Below are positions 1 to 7,606 of a stretch of 8,718 bases of DNA, piece after piece. The position numbers and the translations under genes were made by a program. The notes under the pieces are model-generated. The model saw nothing but the letters and a program-made list of their open reading frames with translations. It was not told the origin of the DNA and did no database searches. The stretch spans positions 1-8,718 of the forward strand of contig JAGBFE010000111.1 in assembly GCA_018109965.1 (NCBI GenBank). Reading direction: 5' to 3'. Source of the stretch: Oscillospiraceae bacterium (lineage in GTDB: Bacteria; Bacillota_A; Clostridia; Oscillospirales; Ruminococcaceae). The number at the start of each line of letters is the position of its first letter. The first letter of the stretch is position 1.

Positions 1-519
1 GCTCATACCAAAAGACAGCAGATCAGCACCGCTGTCCAGCAGAACCGACGGCATAACACTGTCAGACCAATAATCGTAATGTGCAAAACGGCGCAGGGAG
101 GCTTCGATACCGCCGATAACAACCGGCAGGTCAGGATATGCCTGTTTTGCCAGCTGTGTATATACTGTAACGGCACGGTCAGGGCGTTTGCCCTGTTTGC
201 CTCCGGCAGAATAATCATCGGTATCACGGCGTTTTTTTGCAACGGTATAGTGTGTAACCATACTGTCTACATTGCCGCTGCCGATGAGAAAACCGTACTT
301 TGGTTTGCCAAAGCGTTTGAAATCTTCGCAGTTATTGAATTTTGGCTGTGGAAGCACGCACACGTTGAAGCCGAGGGCATCCACAATACGGGCAATAACC
401 GCTGTGCCGAAGCTTGGGTGGTCAACATAGGCGTCACCGCCCACAACCACGAAATCCGGCTGGTCAAAGCCGACCTTTATCATTTCGTCATAAGTAATAG
501 GTAATAAATTTTTATTCAT
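1..519 (-). CDS. YgiQ-family radical SAM protein (UPF0313), N-terminal part only
   Basis: The first 173 residues of a larger protein are visible; the rest lies beyond the left edge. I translated the frame by hand from the ATG at 519. It opens [13 protein letters not shown], followed by the family signature [18 protein letters not shown] (about residues 28-45), then a [10 protein letters not shown] segment and [19 protein letters not shown] near residues 133-151. These stretches are typical of the N-terminal domain of the YgiQ/UPF0313 family. Family members are usually about 600-700 residues, and their CxxxCxxC iron-sulfur motif falls in the part not seen here, so the radical SAM assignment rests on N-terminal similarity. 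The biochemical function of the family is not established. The ATG is 5 bases after the ftsK stop codon and lacks a clear Shine-Dalgarno, so translation is probably coupled to ftsK. Confidence 0.88.
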   Translation of the reverse strand, partial: MNKNLLPITYDEMIKVGFDQPDFVVVGGDAYVDHPSFGTAVIARIVDALGFNVCVLPQPKFNNCEDFKRFGKPKYGFLIGSGNVDSMVTHYTVAKKRRDTDDYSAGGKQGKRPDRAVTVYTQLAKQAYPDLPVVIGGIEASLRRFAHYDYWSDSVMPSVLLDSGADLLSFGMS

Positions 520-524
520 ATCTT

Positions 525-2990
525 TTACTGTTCGTTGGAATTGTTAATCATCATTTCGAGCCACTGATTTTTGGTGATAAGCACCTGACGTGGCTTTGAG
601 CCTTCATATGGGCCGATAATGCCCATTTCTTCCATTTCATCCATAATGCGTGCTGCACGGGCATAGCCAAGCTTGAGCTTGCGCTGCAGAAGGCTTGTGG
701 AAGCCTGTCCCGCATCAACAACAACCTCGATAGCCTTGGTTGTCATTTCGTCACGCTGGTCAGCGCCGTCAGCTGCTGCGGCACCGCCCTTGCTGCCTGT
801 TGCCGCTGCAATATTTTCCATGGAAGTTATCATTTCCTGATTGTAGTCAGCTGTGTAGTCCTGTTTGATAAAATCGATTACCTTTTCGATTTCGCCGTCT
901 TTAACATAAGTGCCCTGAACGCGTATAGGTTTGGAAGCACCAAGCGGCAAAAACAGCATATCGCCCATACCAAGCAGTTTTTCAGCGCCGCCGCCGTCAA
1001 GAATTGTGCGGCTGTCAATCTGGCTGGAAACTGCAAATGCTATACGTGCAGGAATGTTGGCTTTGATAAGCCCTGTGATAACGTCAACAGACGGACGCTG
1101 TGTTGCAACAATAAGGTGCATACCTGCTGCCCTTGCCTTTTGTGCAATACGGCAGATGTAGTCTTCAACCTCTTTGCCTGCAACCATCATCAGGTCGGCA
1201 AGCTCATCAATGATAATTGCCACATACGGCAGTTTTTCAAGGTCCTCACGGGTTTCGGCCAGTTTGTTGTAGCTTTTGATTTCCCTGACGCCTGTTTCGG
1301 CAAACAGCTTGTAGCGTTTTTCCATTTCGGCAACCGCACTGCCAAGTGCACCTGCAGCCTTTTTAGGCTCGGTAACAACCGGCATAAGCAGATGAGGAAT
1401 GCCGTTGTATTCGGCAAGCTCAACAACTTTAGGGTCGATGAGAATGAGTTTTACATCTTCCGGGGAAGATTTGTAAAGGAAACTTGTGATAATTGCATTT
1501 ACACAAACAGATTTACCGCTGCCTGTGGAGCCTGCAATAAGCAGGTGCGGCATTCGTGTAAGGTCGGTAACCACCACATTGCCTGCAATGTCCACACCAA
1601 GAGCAATGGAAAGAGGACTCTGGCTTTCCTTGAACTGTTTTGATTCAAAGATAGAGCGGATGTTTACCGATGAAGATGATTTATTCGGTACCTCGATGCC
1701 AACTGCAGCTTTGTTTGGAATAGGTGCTTCGATGCGCACACCGCTTGCTGCAAGGTTGAGGGCAATGTCATCGGCAAGGTTTGTGATTTTGCTGATTTTA
1801 ACCCCTGCCAGTGGCTGAAGTTCATAGCGTGTAACAGACGGACCGCGGGATATGTCGATTATTTTTGTCTGCACGCCAAAGCTTGCCAGTGTATCAACAA
1901 GCAGCTGCGCATTGGTTTTGAGTTCGTTTTCGATATCGCCTTTTGTTTTGGCCGCACCACGTTCAAACAGTGTGATTGGCGGCTTTTTGTAAACATAAGG
2001 TTTTTCACCTGCAGCCTCGCTGTTTGCAGCTTCACCTTCTGTTTTAGCAGTTTCGTCAAGGCTTGTCTGCACAGCTTCGTCCTTTTCTTCCTCTTTTTCG
2101 GCAGAATTGTTAAGGTTCAGCTTGCGCATAATTTCTTCAATTTTCTGCTGCTCAATCTGTTTGTTTTCTTCCGCTTTATCAAAGGTTTCGGCAAAGCCGT
2201 CAACATCAGTGATATTTTCTTTTTCACTCGGCTGTATCGGGTCATCAATTTCAAAGTCAATCTGACGGTTTTTGCGTACAGCTTTTTCTGTTTTTGCGGC
2301 TTCTTTTGCCTTTGCAGCTTCAAGTTTTTCCTTTTCAGCCTGACGTGCAGCCCGTTCGGCACGGTTTGCTTCGATGGATTTTTCCAGGTCCTGTTTTTGT
2401 TTTTCAGCTGTTTCCTTTGTCTTTTTGTAAATATCATACGGTGTTGTGTCGGTAAGCATCATTGCAAACACCGCTGTGAGAACCCCCACAATTATTGCCG
2501 CAGGAGCAACACCCATGTATGTGATAAGCGGCACACTGAGATATGCAATGATACCGCCTGTGAAGGACACAGCCTTGCTGTTTTCCCAAAGGCCTTTAAA
2601 GGTGAGCACCCTTGCTGCTTCAGGTGTAAACGCTGTTGCAAGTGTATGTATAAGGGTGGATATGAGCACAACACAGATAACCGACTGTACCATTTTCCAT
2701 TTTACAGGTCTGCCCATTGCTGTGAGCACTGCAAGATAGATAAAAATGATACCGATAAGATAGTTTGTTGCACCAAAAATGCCGAAGGTGTAACCTTTGA
2801 TTGTCTCCCACAGCTGCTGCCCCGGGACAAAACAAAGCCCCAGCCACAGTATGCCGAAAGCAAACATAAGTATGCTCCAGGCACGGTTGATTTCGGCCTT
2901 CTTTTTGTCCTGTTTGGATGGTCTGCCGCGTTTTTTTGCTGTTGTTGCAGCAGGCTTTGCAGCTGATTTGTTTTTTGGTTTGTTTGCCAT
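525..2990 (-). CDS. ftsK: DNA translocase FtsK/SpoIIIE
   Basis: An 821-residue septal ATP-driven DNA pump that clears chromosome DNA from the division septum (FtsK) or moves it into the forespore (SpoIIIE). A basic Ala/Lys-rich N-terminal tail (1-35) is followed by four or five membrane segments between about 36 and 181. A charged Lys/Glu/Ala-rich linker (about 185-330) is probably partly coiled coil. The motor domain carries Walker A GSTGSGKS (487-494) and Walker [11 protein letters not shown] (591-600, with D595-E596), then [12 protein letters not shown] (629-640). The C-terminal gamma winged helix (about 745-815, with [19 protein letters not shown]) reads oriented DNA motifs. Length is normal for the Gram-positive family. 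The start is supported by GGAG seven bases upstream (2998-3001). Sequence alone does not separate a vegetative FtsK from a sporulation SpoIIIE. An AT-hook-like KKRGRPSK lies at 19-26. Confidence 0.97.
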   Translation of the reverse strand: MANKPKNKSAAKPAATTAKKRGRPSKQDKKKAEINRAWSILMFAFGILWLGLCFVPGQQLWETIKGYTFGIFGATNYLIGIIFIYLAVLTAMGRPVKWKMVQSVICVVLISTLIHTLATAFTPEAARVLTFKGLWENSKAVSFTGGIIAYLSVPLITYMGVAPAAIIVGVLTAVFAMMLTDTTPYDIYKKTKETAEKQKQDLEKSIEANRAERAARQAEKEKLEAAKAKEAAKTEKAVRKNRQIDFEIDDPIQPSEKENITDVDGFAETFDKAEENKQIEQQKIEEIMRKLNLNNSAEKEEEKDEAVQTSLDETAKTEGEAANSEAAGEKPYVYKKPPITLFERGAAKTKGDIENELKTNAQLLVDTLASFGVQTKIIDISRGPSVTRYELQPLAGVKISKITNLADDIALNLAASGVRIEAPIPNKAAVGIEVPNKSSSSVNIRSIFESKQFKESQSPLSIALGVDIAGNVVVTDLTRMPHLLIAGSTGSGKSVCVNAIITSFLYKSSPEDVKLILIDPKVVELAEYNGIPHLLMPVVTEPKKAAGALGSAVAEMEKRYKLFAETGVREIKSYNKLAETREDLEKLPYVAIIIDELADLMMVAGKEVEDYICRIAQKARAAGMHLIVATQRPSVDVITGLIKANIPARIAFAVSSQIDSRTILDGGGAEKLLGMGDMLFLPLGASKPIRVQGTYVKDGEIEKVIDFIKQDYTADYNQEMITSMENIAAATGSKGGAAAADGADQRDEMTTKAIEVVVDAGQASTSLLQRKLKLGYARAARIMDEMEEMGIIGPYEGSKPRQVLITKNQWLEMMINNSNEQ

Positions 2991-3044
2991 AATTTTTCTC
3001 CGTTTCTTTCAGAGTATATCCGCTTTTACTTTTAATTTATGTAA

Positions 3045-3060
3045 TGGGCATACCTGCCCA
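3045..3060. repeat. Short GC-rich dyad in the ftsK leader
   Basis: TGGGCA-TACC-TGCCCA is a perfect 6-bp inverted repeat with a 4-base centre, placed in otherwise AT-rich DNA between the candidate ftsK promoter and the ftsK ribosome binding site. It could be a small RNA hairpin in the leader or a dimeric repressor site. No T-run follows on the minus strand, so it is not a standard terminator. Confidence 0.5.
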
Positions 3061-3077
3061 ATATAATTTTATATTAC

Positions 3078-3105
3078 ATTTTATGATACCATATCTGTGT
3101 GAAAA
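3078..3105 (-). promoter_or_regulatory. Weak candidate promoter for ftsK
   Basis: In the 187-base gap between tepA and ftsK, minus-strand TTTTCA (3100-3105) and TAAAAT (3078-3083) are 16 bases apart. I see no convincing intrinsic terminator after tepA, so ftsK is probably also transcribed by read-through from tepA. The rest of the gap is AT-rich apart from the dyad at 3045-3060. Confidence 0.25.
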
Positions 3106-3177
3106 ATAAAAGGTATTTATTGGCATTAAACGGCACATATGCTTTTGGAATGTATTGGTATAAATCTGCACACACCA

Positions 3178-3837
3178 TTATCCTTTTTCAATTTCACTGT
3201 ACAAAAATTCCAGCACATCCCCTATTGTGCCAACTGCATCAATTATGCCCTCTTTAACCGCAGTTTTTCCGTCCACACAGGTGCCAAGATCCATTATCAG
3301 ATTATCGGTCTGTGTCATAAGCTGGCTGAAACGCTCTCTGGAAATGCCAGAGTTTTCACATACAAAATCGGTAACACGCTGCTGTATTGATTCCAGATAA
3401 TTCATCGTCTGGCCTGTTGCAAGCACGGTGCCGCTGTGGCGCACAGGATGTATTGTCATCGTGGCAGTCGGCGCAATAAAAGAGCGGTCGGCGCTGACTG
3501 CAAGAGGGATACCTATGGAATGCCCGCCGCCAAGCACAATGCTGGCTGTCGGTTTGGTCATGCCTCTGATAAGCTCCGCTATGGCAAGGCCTGCTTCCAC
3601 ATCACCGCCCACAGTGTTGAGGATAACCAGCAATGCTTCAATGTCAGGGTCCTCCTGCACCGATACAAGCTGCGGAATAACATGTTCGTATTTGGTTGTT
3701 TTCATCTGTGTGTTTGATTCAAAATGTCCTTCAATCTGACCTATGATGGTAAGACAGTGTATGGGATGCTTGCCCTTTGTGGTGTTGACAAGGCCGGACT
3801 CCTCCCTGTCTATTGTTTTTTCATCGTTATTGTCCAT
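3178..3837 (-). CDS. tepA: TepA-like ClpP-fold serine protease
   Basis: A 219-residue soluble protein of the ClpP/crotonase fold, closest in pattern to TepA (translocation-enhancing protein, B. subtilis ymfB) rather than to ClpP itself. Visible elements are ILNTVGGDVEAGLAIAELI (about 72-90), the nucleophile motif GGGHSIGIPLAVS with Ser107, and TATMTIHPVRHSG with His130. The likely third member of the triad is Asp183 in NLIMDLGTCVDG, which is less certain. The C-terminus ends in the usual KEGIIDAVG helix region. No signal peptide or membrane segment is seen. The start is supported by GGAGG seven bases upstream (3845-3849). It lies upstream of ftsK in the same direction, the same arrangement as ymfB next to spoIIIE in B. 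subtilis, and is divergent from rex. The physiological substrate of the family is poorly defined; calling it a plain ClpP would be wrong because the surrounding motifs differ. Confidence 0.85.
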   Translation of the reverse strand: MDNNDEKTIDREESGLVNTTKGKHPIHCLTIIGQIEGHFESNTQMKTTKYEHVIPQLVSVQEDPDIEALLVILNTVGGDVEAGLAIAELIRGMTKPTASIVLGGGHSIGIPLAVSADRSFIAPTATMTIHPVRHSGTVLATGQTMNYLESIQQRVTDFVCENSGISRERFSQLMTQTDNLIMDLGTCVDGKTAVKEGIIDAVGTIGDVLEFLYSEIEKG

Positions 3838-3880
3838 TTTTTTGCCTCCGTTTTTTATTTTATTATGTTCATCTGCGTAT

Positions 3881-3909
3881 AATATATTTAAAAATCAAAA
3901 CTTGTGCAA
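3881..3909 (-). promoter_or_regulatory. Weak candidate promoter for tepA
   Basis: Read on the minus strand, TTGCAC (3904-3909) and TATATT (3881-3886) lie 17 bases apart upstream of the tepA ATG. The -10 is fair but the -35 matches consensus poorly, and the region is AT-rich enough for chance matches. If real, its -35 lies inside the Rex-box-like sequence shared with rex. Confidence 0.25.
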
Positions 3910-3920
3910 AAATTTGACAA
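3902..3920. promoter_or_regulatory. Candidate Rex operator over the rex -35 element
   Basis: TTGTGCAAAAATTTGACAA has outer half sites TTGT...ACAA. Known clostridial Rex boxes have the form TTGTTAA-N4-TTAACAA (18 bp). The right half here (TTGACAA) matches 6 of 7 and the left half (TTGTGCA) 5 of 7, but the spacing is one base longer (19 bp). The right half is also the -35 hexamer, so part of the match is explained by promoter consensus. Rex autoregulation is known in several Gram-positive bacteria, which raises the plausibility. Confidence 0.4.
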
Positions 3921-3942
3921 AGTCTGTTTATGATAATATAAT
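3914..3942 (+). promoter_or_regulatory. Sigma-A promoter of rex
   Basis: TTGACA at 3914-3919 and TATAAT at 3937-3942 are separated by exactly 17 bases: a perfect consensus for the housekeeping sigma factor. Transcription should start near 3949, leaving a leader of about 43 bases before the rex ATG. A perfect promoter on a repressor gene fits one that is held down by an operator. Confidence 0.9.
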
Positions 3943-3991
3943 TAGTAGAAGAAAATTGATTGTATTAAACATTTTGAAAAGGCGGTGCCGT

Positions 3992-4636
3992 ATGTCCACT
4001 CCAAAGGCTTCATTACCTGTTATCAGACGTTTGCCACGATATTTCCGTTACATAACTGAACTTAAGGAAAGTGGCAAAACAAGGGTTTCATCCAGTCAGC
4101 TGGCTGCAATTATGGGTTCAACACCAAGTCAGGTGCGTCAGGACTTTAACTGCTTTGGCGGGTTTGGCCAGCAAGGCATCGGCTACAGCGTGGAACTGCT
4201 GCACGATGAAATCCATCATCTGCTTTTTCCAAACGACCGTATAAATGCAATCCTTGTCGGTGCAGGCAGCCTTGGTGCAACCATTGCAAACTTTGTGCTC
4301 ACCGATACCGAAGGGGTAAATCTGACTGCAATTTTTGACAACAACATCAATCTTGTAGGCAAAACACTCAACAACATCACAATACTTAACGCCGACACAA
4401 TTGTTGATTACTGCCATGAAAACAAGGTTGACCTTATCATTGCATGTATCCCAAAAGCTGCAGCAGAAAAATTTGCGCCGACACTTGTTCAGACAGGTGT
4501 TAAAGGTGTGTGGAATTTTACACACTATGATTTCAGCATTTATGACAAATCCCTTGTTGTGGAAAACGTGCATCTGCGTGACAGCCTTATGGCGTTGTCA
4601 TACCGCATTAACCACAAGGATATTGAAGAAGAATAA
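3992..4636 (+). CDS. rex: Redox-sensing transcriptional repressor Rex
   Basis: A 214-residue DNA-binding repressor that senses the NADH/NAD+ ratio. NADH binding releases it from operators upstream of fermentation and respiratory genes. The N-terminal winged helix spans about 1-80 and includes the recognition segment SQVRQDFNCFGGFGQQGIGY (46-65), a form I associate with clostridial Rex proteins. The Rossmann domain follows, with GAGSLG at 90-95 and an acidic end of the second strand near FDNN (115-118). The C-terminal helix SLMALSYRI (198-206) is the domain-swapped dimer helix of the family. I chose the ATG at 3992 because the frame remains open upstream only as antisense of tepA and because the promoter lies between. 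A GGCGGTG/AAAGG ribosome binding site is at 3978-3987. Length is standard. The gene is monocistronic, with its own promoter and terminator. Confidence 0.96.
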   Translation: MSTPKASLPVIRRLPRYFRYITELKESGKTRVSSSQLAAIMGSTPSQVRQDFNCFGGFGQQGIGYSVELLHDEIHHLLFPNDRINAILVGAGSLGATIANFVLTDTEGVNLTAIFDNNINLVGKTLNNITILNADTIVDYCHENKVDLIIACIPKAAAEKFAPTLVQTGVKGVWNFTHYDFSIYDKSLVVENVHLRDSLMALSYRINHKDIEEE

Positions 4637-4651
4637 TATTTTGCACTGAAA

Positions 4652-4680
4652 GGCCATCGGAGTATTCCGATGGCCCTTTT
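4652..4680 (+). terminator. Intrinsic terminator of rex
   Basis: GGCCATCGGA and TCCGATGGCC form a perfect 10-bp stem with a GTAT loop, followed by CTTTTGATTTG. It begins 15 bases after the rex stop codon. Confidence 0.93.
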
Positions 4681-4714
4681 GATTTGATGCAGTTTTGAAA
4701 CCACTGTCATATAT

Positions 4715-4745
4715 AAAAAAATCCCGCCAGAAAACTCTGACGGGA
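4715..4745 (-). terminator. Intrinsic terminator of the glsA-lipoprotein-GH4 operon
   Basis: On the minus strand TCCCGTCAGA and TCTGGCGGGA pair as a 10-bp stem (one G-U pair) with a 4-base loop, followed by seven T residues. It sits 7 bases after the GH4 stop codon and faces the rex terminator, so the two convergent units are insulated within about 95 bases. Confidence 0.93.
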
Positions 4746-4752
4746 TAAATTT

Positions 4753-6249
4753 TTATGTGCGTTTTTTTGCTTTGTCGGCTTCTGCTGCATTTTTGCGTGC
4801 TTCGGCTTTGTTGTGTTCCATTTCTTCCACAGATTTTTCTTTTAAGCGCTCGCCTTTATAATTCTGGTGAGGAATTTTTGGGCCATCCTTCTGTCTTTCC
4901 TTCGCCCTTTCGATTTCGTCAGCATACTGCGGCAGCCACTGGGCTTCGGCAATAAGCATTTCGTCCACCATCTGATAAATTTCGGCAGGGTTGCACACTG
5001 CGCCTGTCAGCGGGTCCATAAGCATTGCCTGACGCAAAAGCTGTATGTCTGCATTTACTGCTGCTTCCACTGCCAGTTTCTGCACCCAGATGCTCTGGGA
5101 ACAGATTGCCGCACAGCCAAGGGGCAAATCGCCCACCTTTGGTATGCTGATGCCGTTGCCGTCAACGTATCCCGGCACTTCCACAACGCTTTCGTAAGGC
5201 AGATTGGTAATGCAGCCCTCGTTCATAACATTGAAATGTCCGCGGTATCTGCGGCCTGTTTCCAGCGCTTCGATAATCCAGGAGCCGTGTTCGGTTGAAC
5301 GTTTGGATGTATCTTTGTAGTCATTTGCAGGCTCTTTGAGCCAGTTTGGATAATCATATTCAAACCAGTTGCGTCCCTCGCGGCACACACGCAGATAACC
5401 GCCTGTTTCGCCGTTTATCCAGGATGAATCAAGGTCAATCCAGTTTTTCACCTCATCCTTGCGCTTGCGGTACCACGCCACATATTCGGACAGATGTCCG
5501 TTGCTTTCGGTGGAGTAATAGCCAAAGTTCTTGAGTATATCAAGGCGTACCTTTTCGGTACGGGACAGTTTTTCGCTGGCAAGATATGCCGGCAAAAGCT
5601 TTGGCAGCATATCTTCCCCTTTGTATTTTGCCTGAATATACCAGGTCTGGTGGTTAATGCCTGCACAGATGATATCCAGCTCGTCCTGTGGTACTCCGAG
5701 AGCCTCTGCCATCTGTCTGTGACCGCCCTGCACGCCGTGGCACAGTCCGATAGTTTTTACACCGCCGTACTTGTTGGCGGCCCAGGTCATCATTGCGTTA
5801 GGGTTTGCATAGTTGAGCATAATTGCACCGGGGGCAGCAACCTCGCGTATATCCTTGCAGAAGTCAAGGATTGCAGCTACACCGCGCTGGCCGTACATAA
5901 TGCCCCCTGCACATAGGGTGTCGCCTACACACTGGTCAACGCCGTAACGGAGAGGAATTTCCACATCCAACTCAAAAGCTTCCAGCATACCGATGCGCAC
6001 ACAGTTGATTATATACTTTGCGTCTTTAAAGGCTTCGCGGCGGTCAAGGGTTGCGTGGATTTTGATTGGCACACCGTTTTCATCCAGGTCGCGCTGACAA
6101 AGGGTTGTCACCATATCCAGATTGTGCTGATTGATATCGGTAAACGCCACCTCGATGTCGTGAAATTCCGGCACCATCATCAAATCGGTAAAAAGCGTGC
6201 GGGTAAAACCAACACTGCCTGCACCTATTATTGCAAGTTTGAACGACAT
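4753..6249 (-). CDS. melA: GH4 alpha-galactosidase (MelA-like), NAD- and metal-dependent
   Basis: A 498-residue cytoplasmic glycoside hydrolase family 4 enzyme. This family cleaves alpha-glycosides by a redox mechanism using NAD+ and a divalent metal such as Mn2+. The N-terminus has the Rossmann motif IIGAGSVGFTRTL (7-19). GDTLCAGGIMYG (109-120), LNYANPNAMMTWA (145-157), GLCHGVQGG (168-176, metal ligand Cys170) and CAGINHQTWY (195-204, metal ligand His200) follow. The C-terminal half contains MNEGCITNLPYESVVEVPGY and MDPLTGAVCNPAEIYQMVDE, which resemble E. coli MelA as I recall it, so alpha-galactosidase is favoured; alpha-glucosidase remains possible. E. coli MelA is about 451 residues, so the Lys/Glu-rich tail after about residue 443 is extra. 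AGGAGGG lies six bases before the ATG (6256-6262). It is the last gene of the glsA operon and is followed by a terminator. No sugar transporter is nearby. Confidence 0.88.
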   Translation of the reverse strand: MSFKLAIIGAGSVGFTRTLFTDLMMVPEFHDIEVAFTDINQHNLDMVTTLCQRDLDENGVPIKIHATLDRREAFKDAKYIINCVRIGMLEAFELDVEIPLRYGVDQCVGDTLCAGGIMYGQRGVAAILDFCKDIREVAAPGAIMLNYANPNAMMTWAANKYGGVKTIGLCHGVQGGHRQMAEALGVPQDELDIICAGINHQTWYIQAKYKGEDMLPKLLPAYLASEKLSRTEKVRLDILKNFGYYSTESNGHLSEYVAWYRKRKDEVKNWIDLDSSWINGETGGYLRVCREGRNWFEYDYPNWLKEPANDYKDTSKRSTEHGSWIIEALETGRRYRGHFNVMNEGCITNLPYESVVEVPGYVDGNGISIPKVGDLPLGCAAICSQSIWVQKLAVEAAVNADIQLLRQAMLMDPLTGAVCNPAEIYQMVDEMLIAEAQWLPQYADEIERAKERQKDGPKIPHQNYKGERLKEKSVEEMEHNKAEARKNAAEADKAKKRT

Positions 6250-6261
6250 ATAATTCCCTCC

Positions 6262-6287
6262 TGTTTTATATACTGATGTTTTATATA
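6262..6287. repeat. 11-bp direct repeat between the lipoprotein and GH4 genes
   Basis: TGTTTTATATA occurs at 6262-6272 and again at 6277-6287, a 15-base period. The first copy touches the GH4 ribosome binding site. The repeat is low-complexity and may be chance or a small tandem duplication. Confidence 0.55.
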
Positions 6288-6296
6288 TTCATCTGT

Positions 6297-7592
6297 TTAC
6301 TGCTGTGCATCAAAAAATTTTTCCCAATGAAGCTGTGTTTTGCCTACTGTGGCATCATCGCAGGCTTTTTTGATATATTCAAATGACCAGTTGTCCTCAA
6401 GACCTTTTTCCTGCCAAACTTTATATCCTTCGCTCTGCAGCATCTGCGGATAATATGTATCAAGTGTGCCTGCAAAGTAGTTTACATTGAAGGTTGCCCA
6501 CAAATCTGCAAGGGCATGTTTTTCTTCATCGGTCATTTTGCTCTTTTCAAGGCCTGCCATTGCCTTTGGGTATGCGGTTTCGTAGTAAAAATCCGCACCG
6601 TATTCAGCAAAATTGAGCAGATTTTCGTCTGTCACACCATTTCTCTGTGCCCAGTCCGAAACCTGTATATTCTGTGTACTGTAGGACATTTTTTCACTGT
6701 CCACTGTAACCACACCGTAATGGCAGTCACATATTGTCATACTTGATGTGGATATGTCGGCAACACCACCTGCTGTTTCGCCAATATGCTGCAGATGGAT
6801 GTGACCGCTTAAATTTAAATCCACACCGTATTTTTCGTATATTGCAACAAGTTCTTCGTTGTTTGCAATGGTATATTCCGCACTGAAGGCATCATCAGGG
6901 TAGTGATTTAAAATATTCTGATGGGTAAGGGACACAATTTTTGCATCCTGCGGAAGCTTTGCAAGCTCGGTATCCAGCCAGGTCAATGTTTCTTCCTCGG
7001 CATAAGGGATGCCTGTCATAAAACTTTGTGGGGTATAAACCGCCGCAACATAAATATTGCTGCCTACCTGCACAATATAGCTGAAACCATCAGGGGAAAC
7101 CGTGTAGGCTATATCGGGACCAAAATCCTTGTAATATTCAAGGAATTCAGCTTCAGAGGTATAATCTGCTTTGTATGAGCCCTCTGCACTGTAGCCGCGG
7201 CTGAAAGGGTATTCCATATCGTGGTTGCCCGGAATTGCAATAACATCAACACCCGCCTGCTCGATACGGCGCAGCTTGAGTATAAAATCTTCGTGGCTGA
7301 GTTTTTCGCAGTTAAAGGTGATATCTCCGCTGATAAGTACCGCATCAGGCTTTTGTTCAATAACTGTTTCGGTAAATGCTTCGCATATCTGTTCGCAGTA
7401 CTGTGTCATTTTGCCGTCGCCCGCTTTGATAATCTCCAAAAAATATTCGTTGTTGTCGGTCAGCTGCTGGGACAGGTAGTGCATATCGGTTGCGTGAAAA
7501 AGTGTGACTTCCTGTTTTTTATCGGCTTTGTTCTGCCCGCAGGCTGTTAACATAACTGCCGCTGTGATAATCAATACTGCAAGTTTTTTCAA
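6297..7592 (-). CDS. Metallophosphoesterase lipoprotein
   Basis: A 431-residue surface lipoprotein with a calcineurin-like metallophosphoesterase domain. The start is TTG at 7592, giving MKKLAVLIITAAVMLTACG: a lipoprotein signal peptide with lipobox LTAC and lipidated Cys18. The five blocks of binuclear-metal phosphoesterases are all present: DMH (Asp36, His38), GD (Asp90), GNHD (122-125), a histidine in LTHQN (His224) and GHIH (263-266). The catalytic centre therefore looks intact. The region after about 300 has no motif I recognise and may be a family-specific cap. The substrate is unknown: nucleotides, phospholipid head groups, sugar phosphates and cyclic nucleotides are all possible for this superfamily. 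It begins 14 bases after the glsA stop and sits 47 bases before the GH4 gene, so all three are probably co-transcribed. Confidence 0.9.
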   Translation of the reverse strand: MKKLAVLIITAAVMLTACGQNKADKKQEVTLFHATDMHYLSQQLTDNNEYFLEIIKAGDGKMTQYCEQICEAFTETVIEQKPDAVLISGDITFNCEKLSHEDFILKLRRIEQAGVDVIAIPGNHDMEYPFSRGYSAEGSYKADYTSEAEFLEYYKDFGPDIAYTVSPDGFSYIVQVGSNIYVAAVYTPQSFMTGIPYAEEETLTWLDTELAKLPQDAKIVSLTHQNILNHYPDDAFSAEYTIANNEELVAIYEKYGVDLNLSGHIHLQHIGETAGGVADISTSSMTICDCHYGVVTVDSEKMSYSTQNIQVSDWAQRNGVTDENLLNFAEYGADFYYETAYPKAMAGLEKSKMTDEEKHALADLWATFNVNYFAGTLDTYYPQMLQSEGYKVWQEKGLEDNWSFEYIKKACDDATVGKTQLHWEKFFDAQQ

Positions 7593-7597
7593 TATAA

Positions 7598-7603
7598 CAC
7601 CCC
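7598..7603 (-). promoter_or_regulatory. Ribosome binding site that supports the TTG start of the lipoprotein gene
   Basis: Minus-strand GGGGTG pairs with the anti-Shine-Dalgarno (one G-U pair) and is five bases from the TTG at 7592. It lies between the glsA stop and the TTG. The encoded signal peptide begins exactly at this codon, and no upstream ATG fits. Confidence 0.75.
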
Positions 7604-7606
7604 GTT

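Noticed and set aside
79..504. A 141-codon plus-strand open frame
   Set aside because: It is the antisense of the conserved YgiQ N-terminus and shows no recognisable protein pattern or ribosome binding site.
2397..2966. A 189-codon plus-strand frame rich in Cys, His and Phe
   Set aside because: It is the antisense shadow of the FtsK membrane and linker region; the Cys/Phe bias comes from complementing Lys/Ala/Glu codons, not from a metal-binding protein.
3100..3125. AT-only hairpin (AATAAA / TTTATT) after tepA as a terminator
   Set aside because: The stem has no GC pairs and would be too weak; read-through to ftsK is more likely.
3743..3991. An 83-codon upstream extension of the rex reading frame
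   Set aside because: It runs antisense through the 5' end of tepA and across the rex promoter; the ATG at 3992 gives the standard Rex length and N-terminus.
6055..6276. A plus-strand frame reaching into the GH4 upstream region
   Set aside because: It is antisense to the Rossmann motif of the GH4 enzyme and has no promoter or family pattern.
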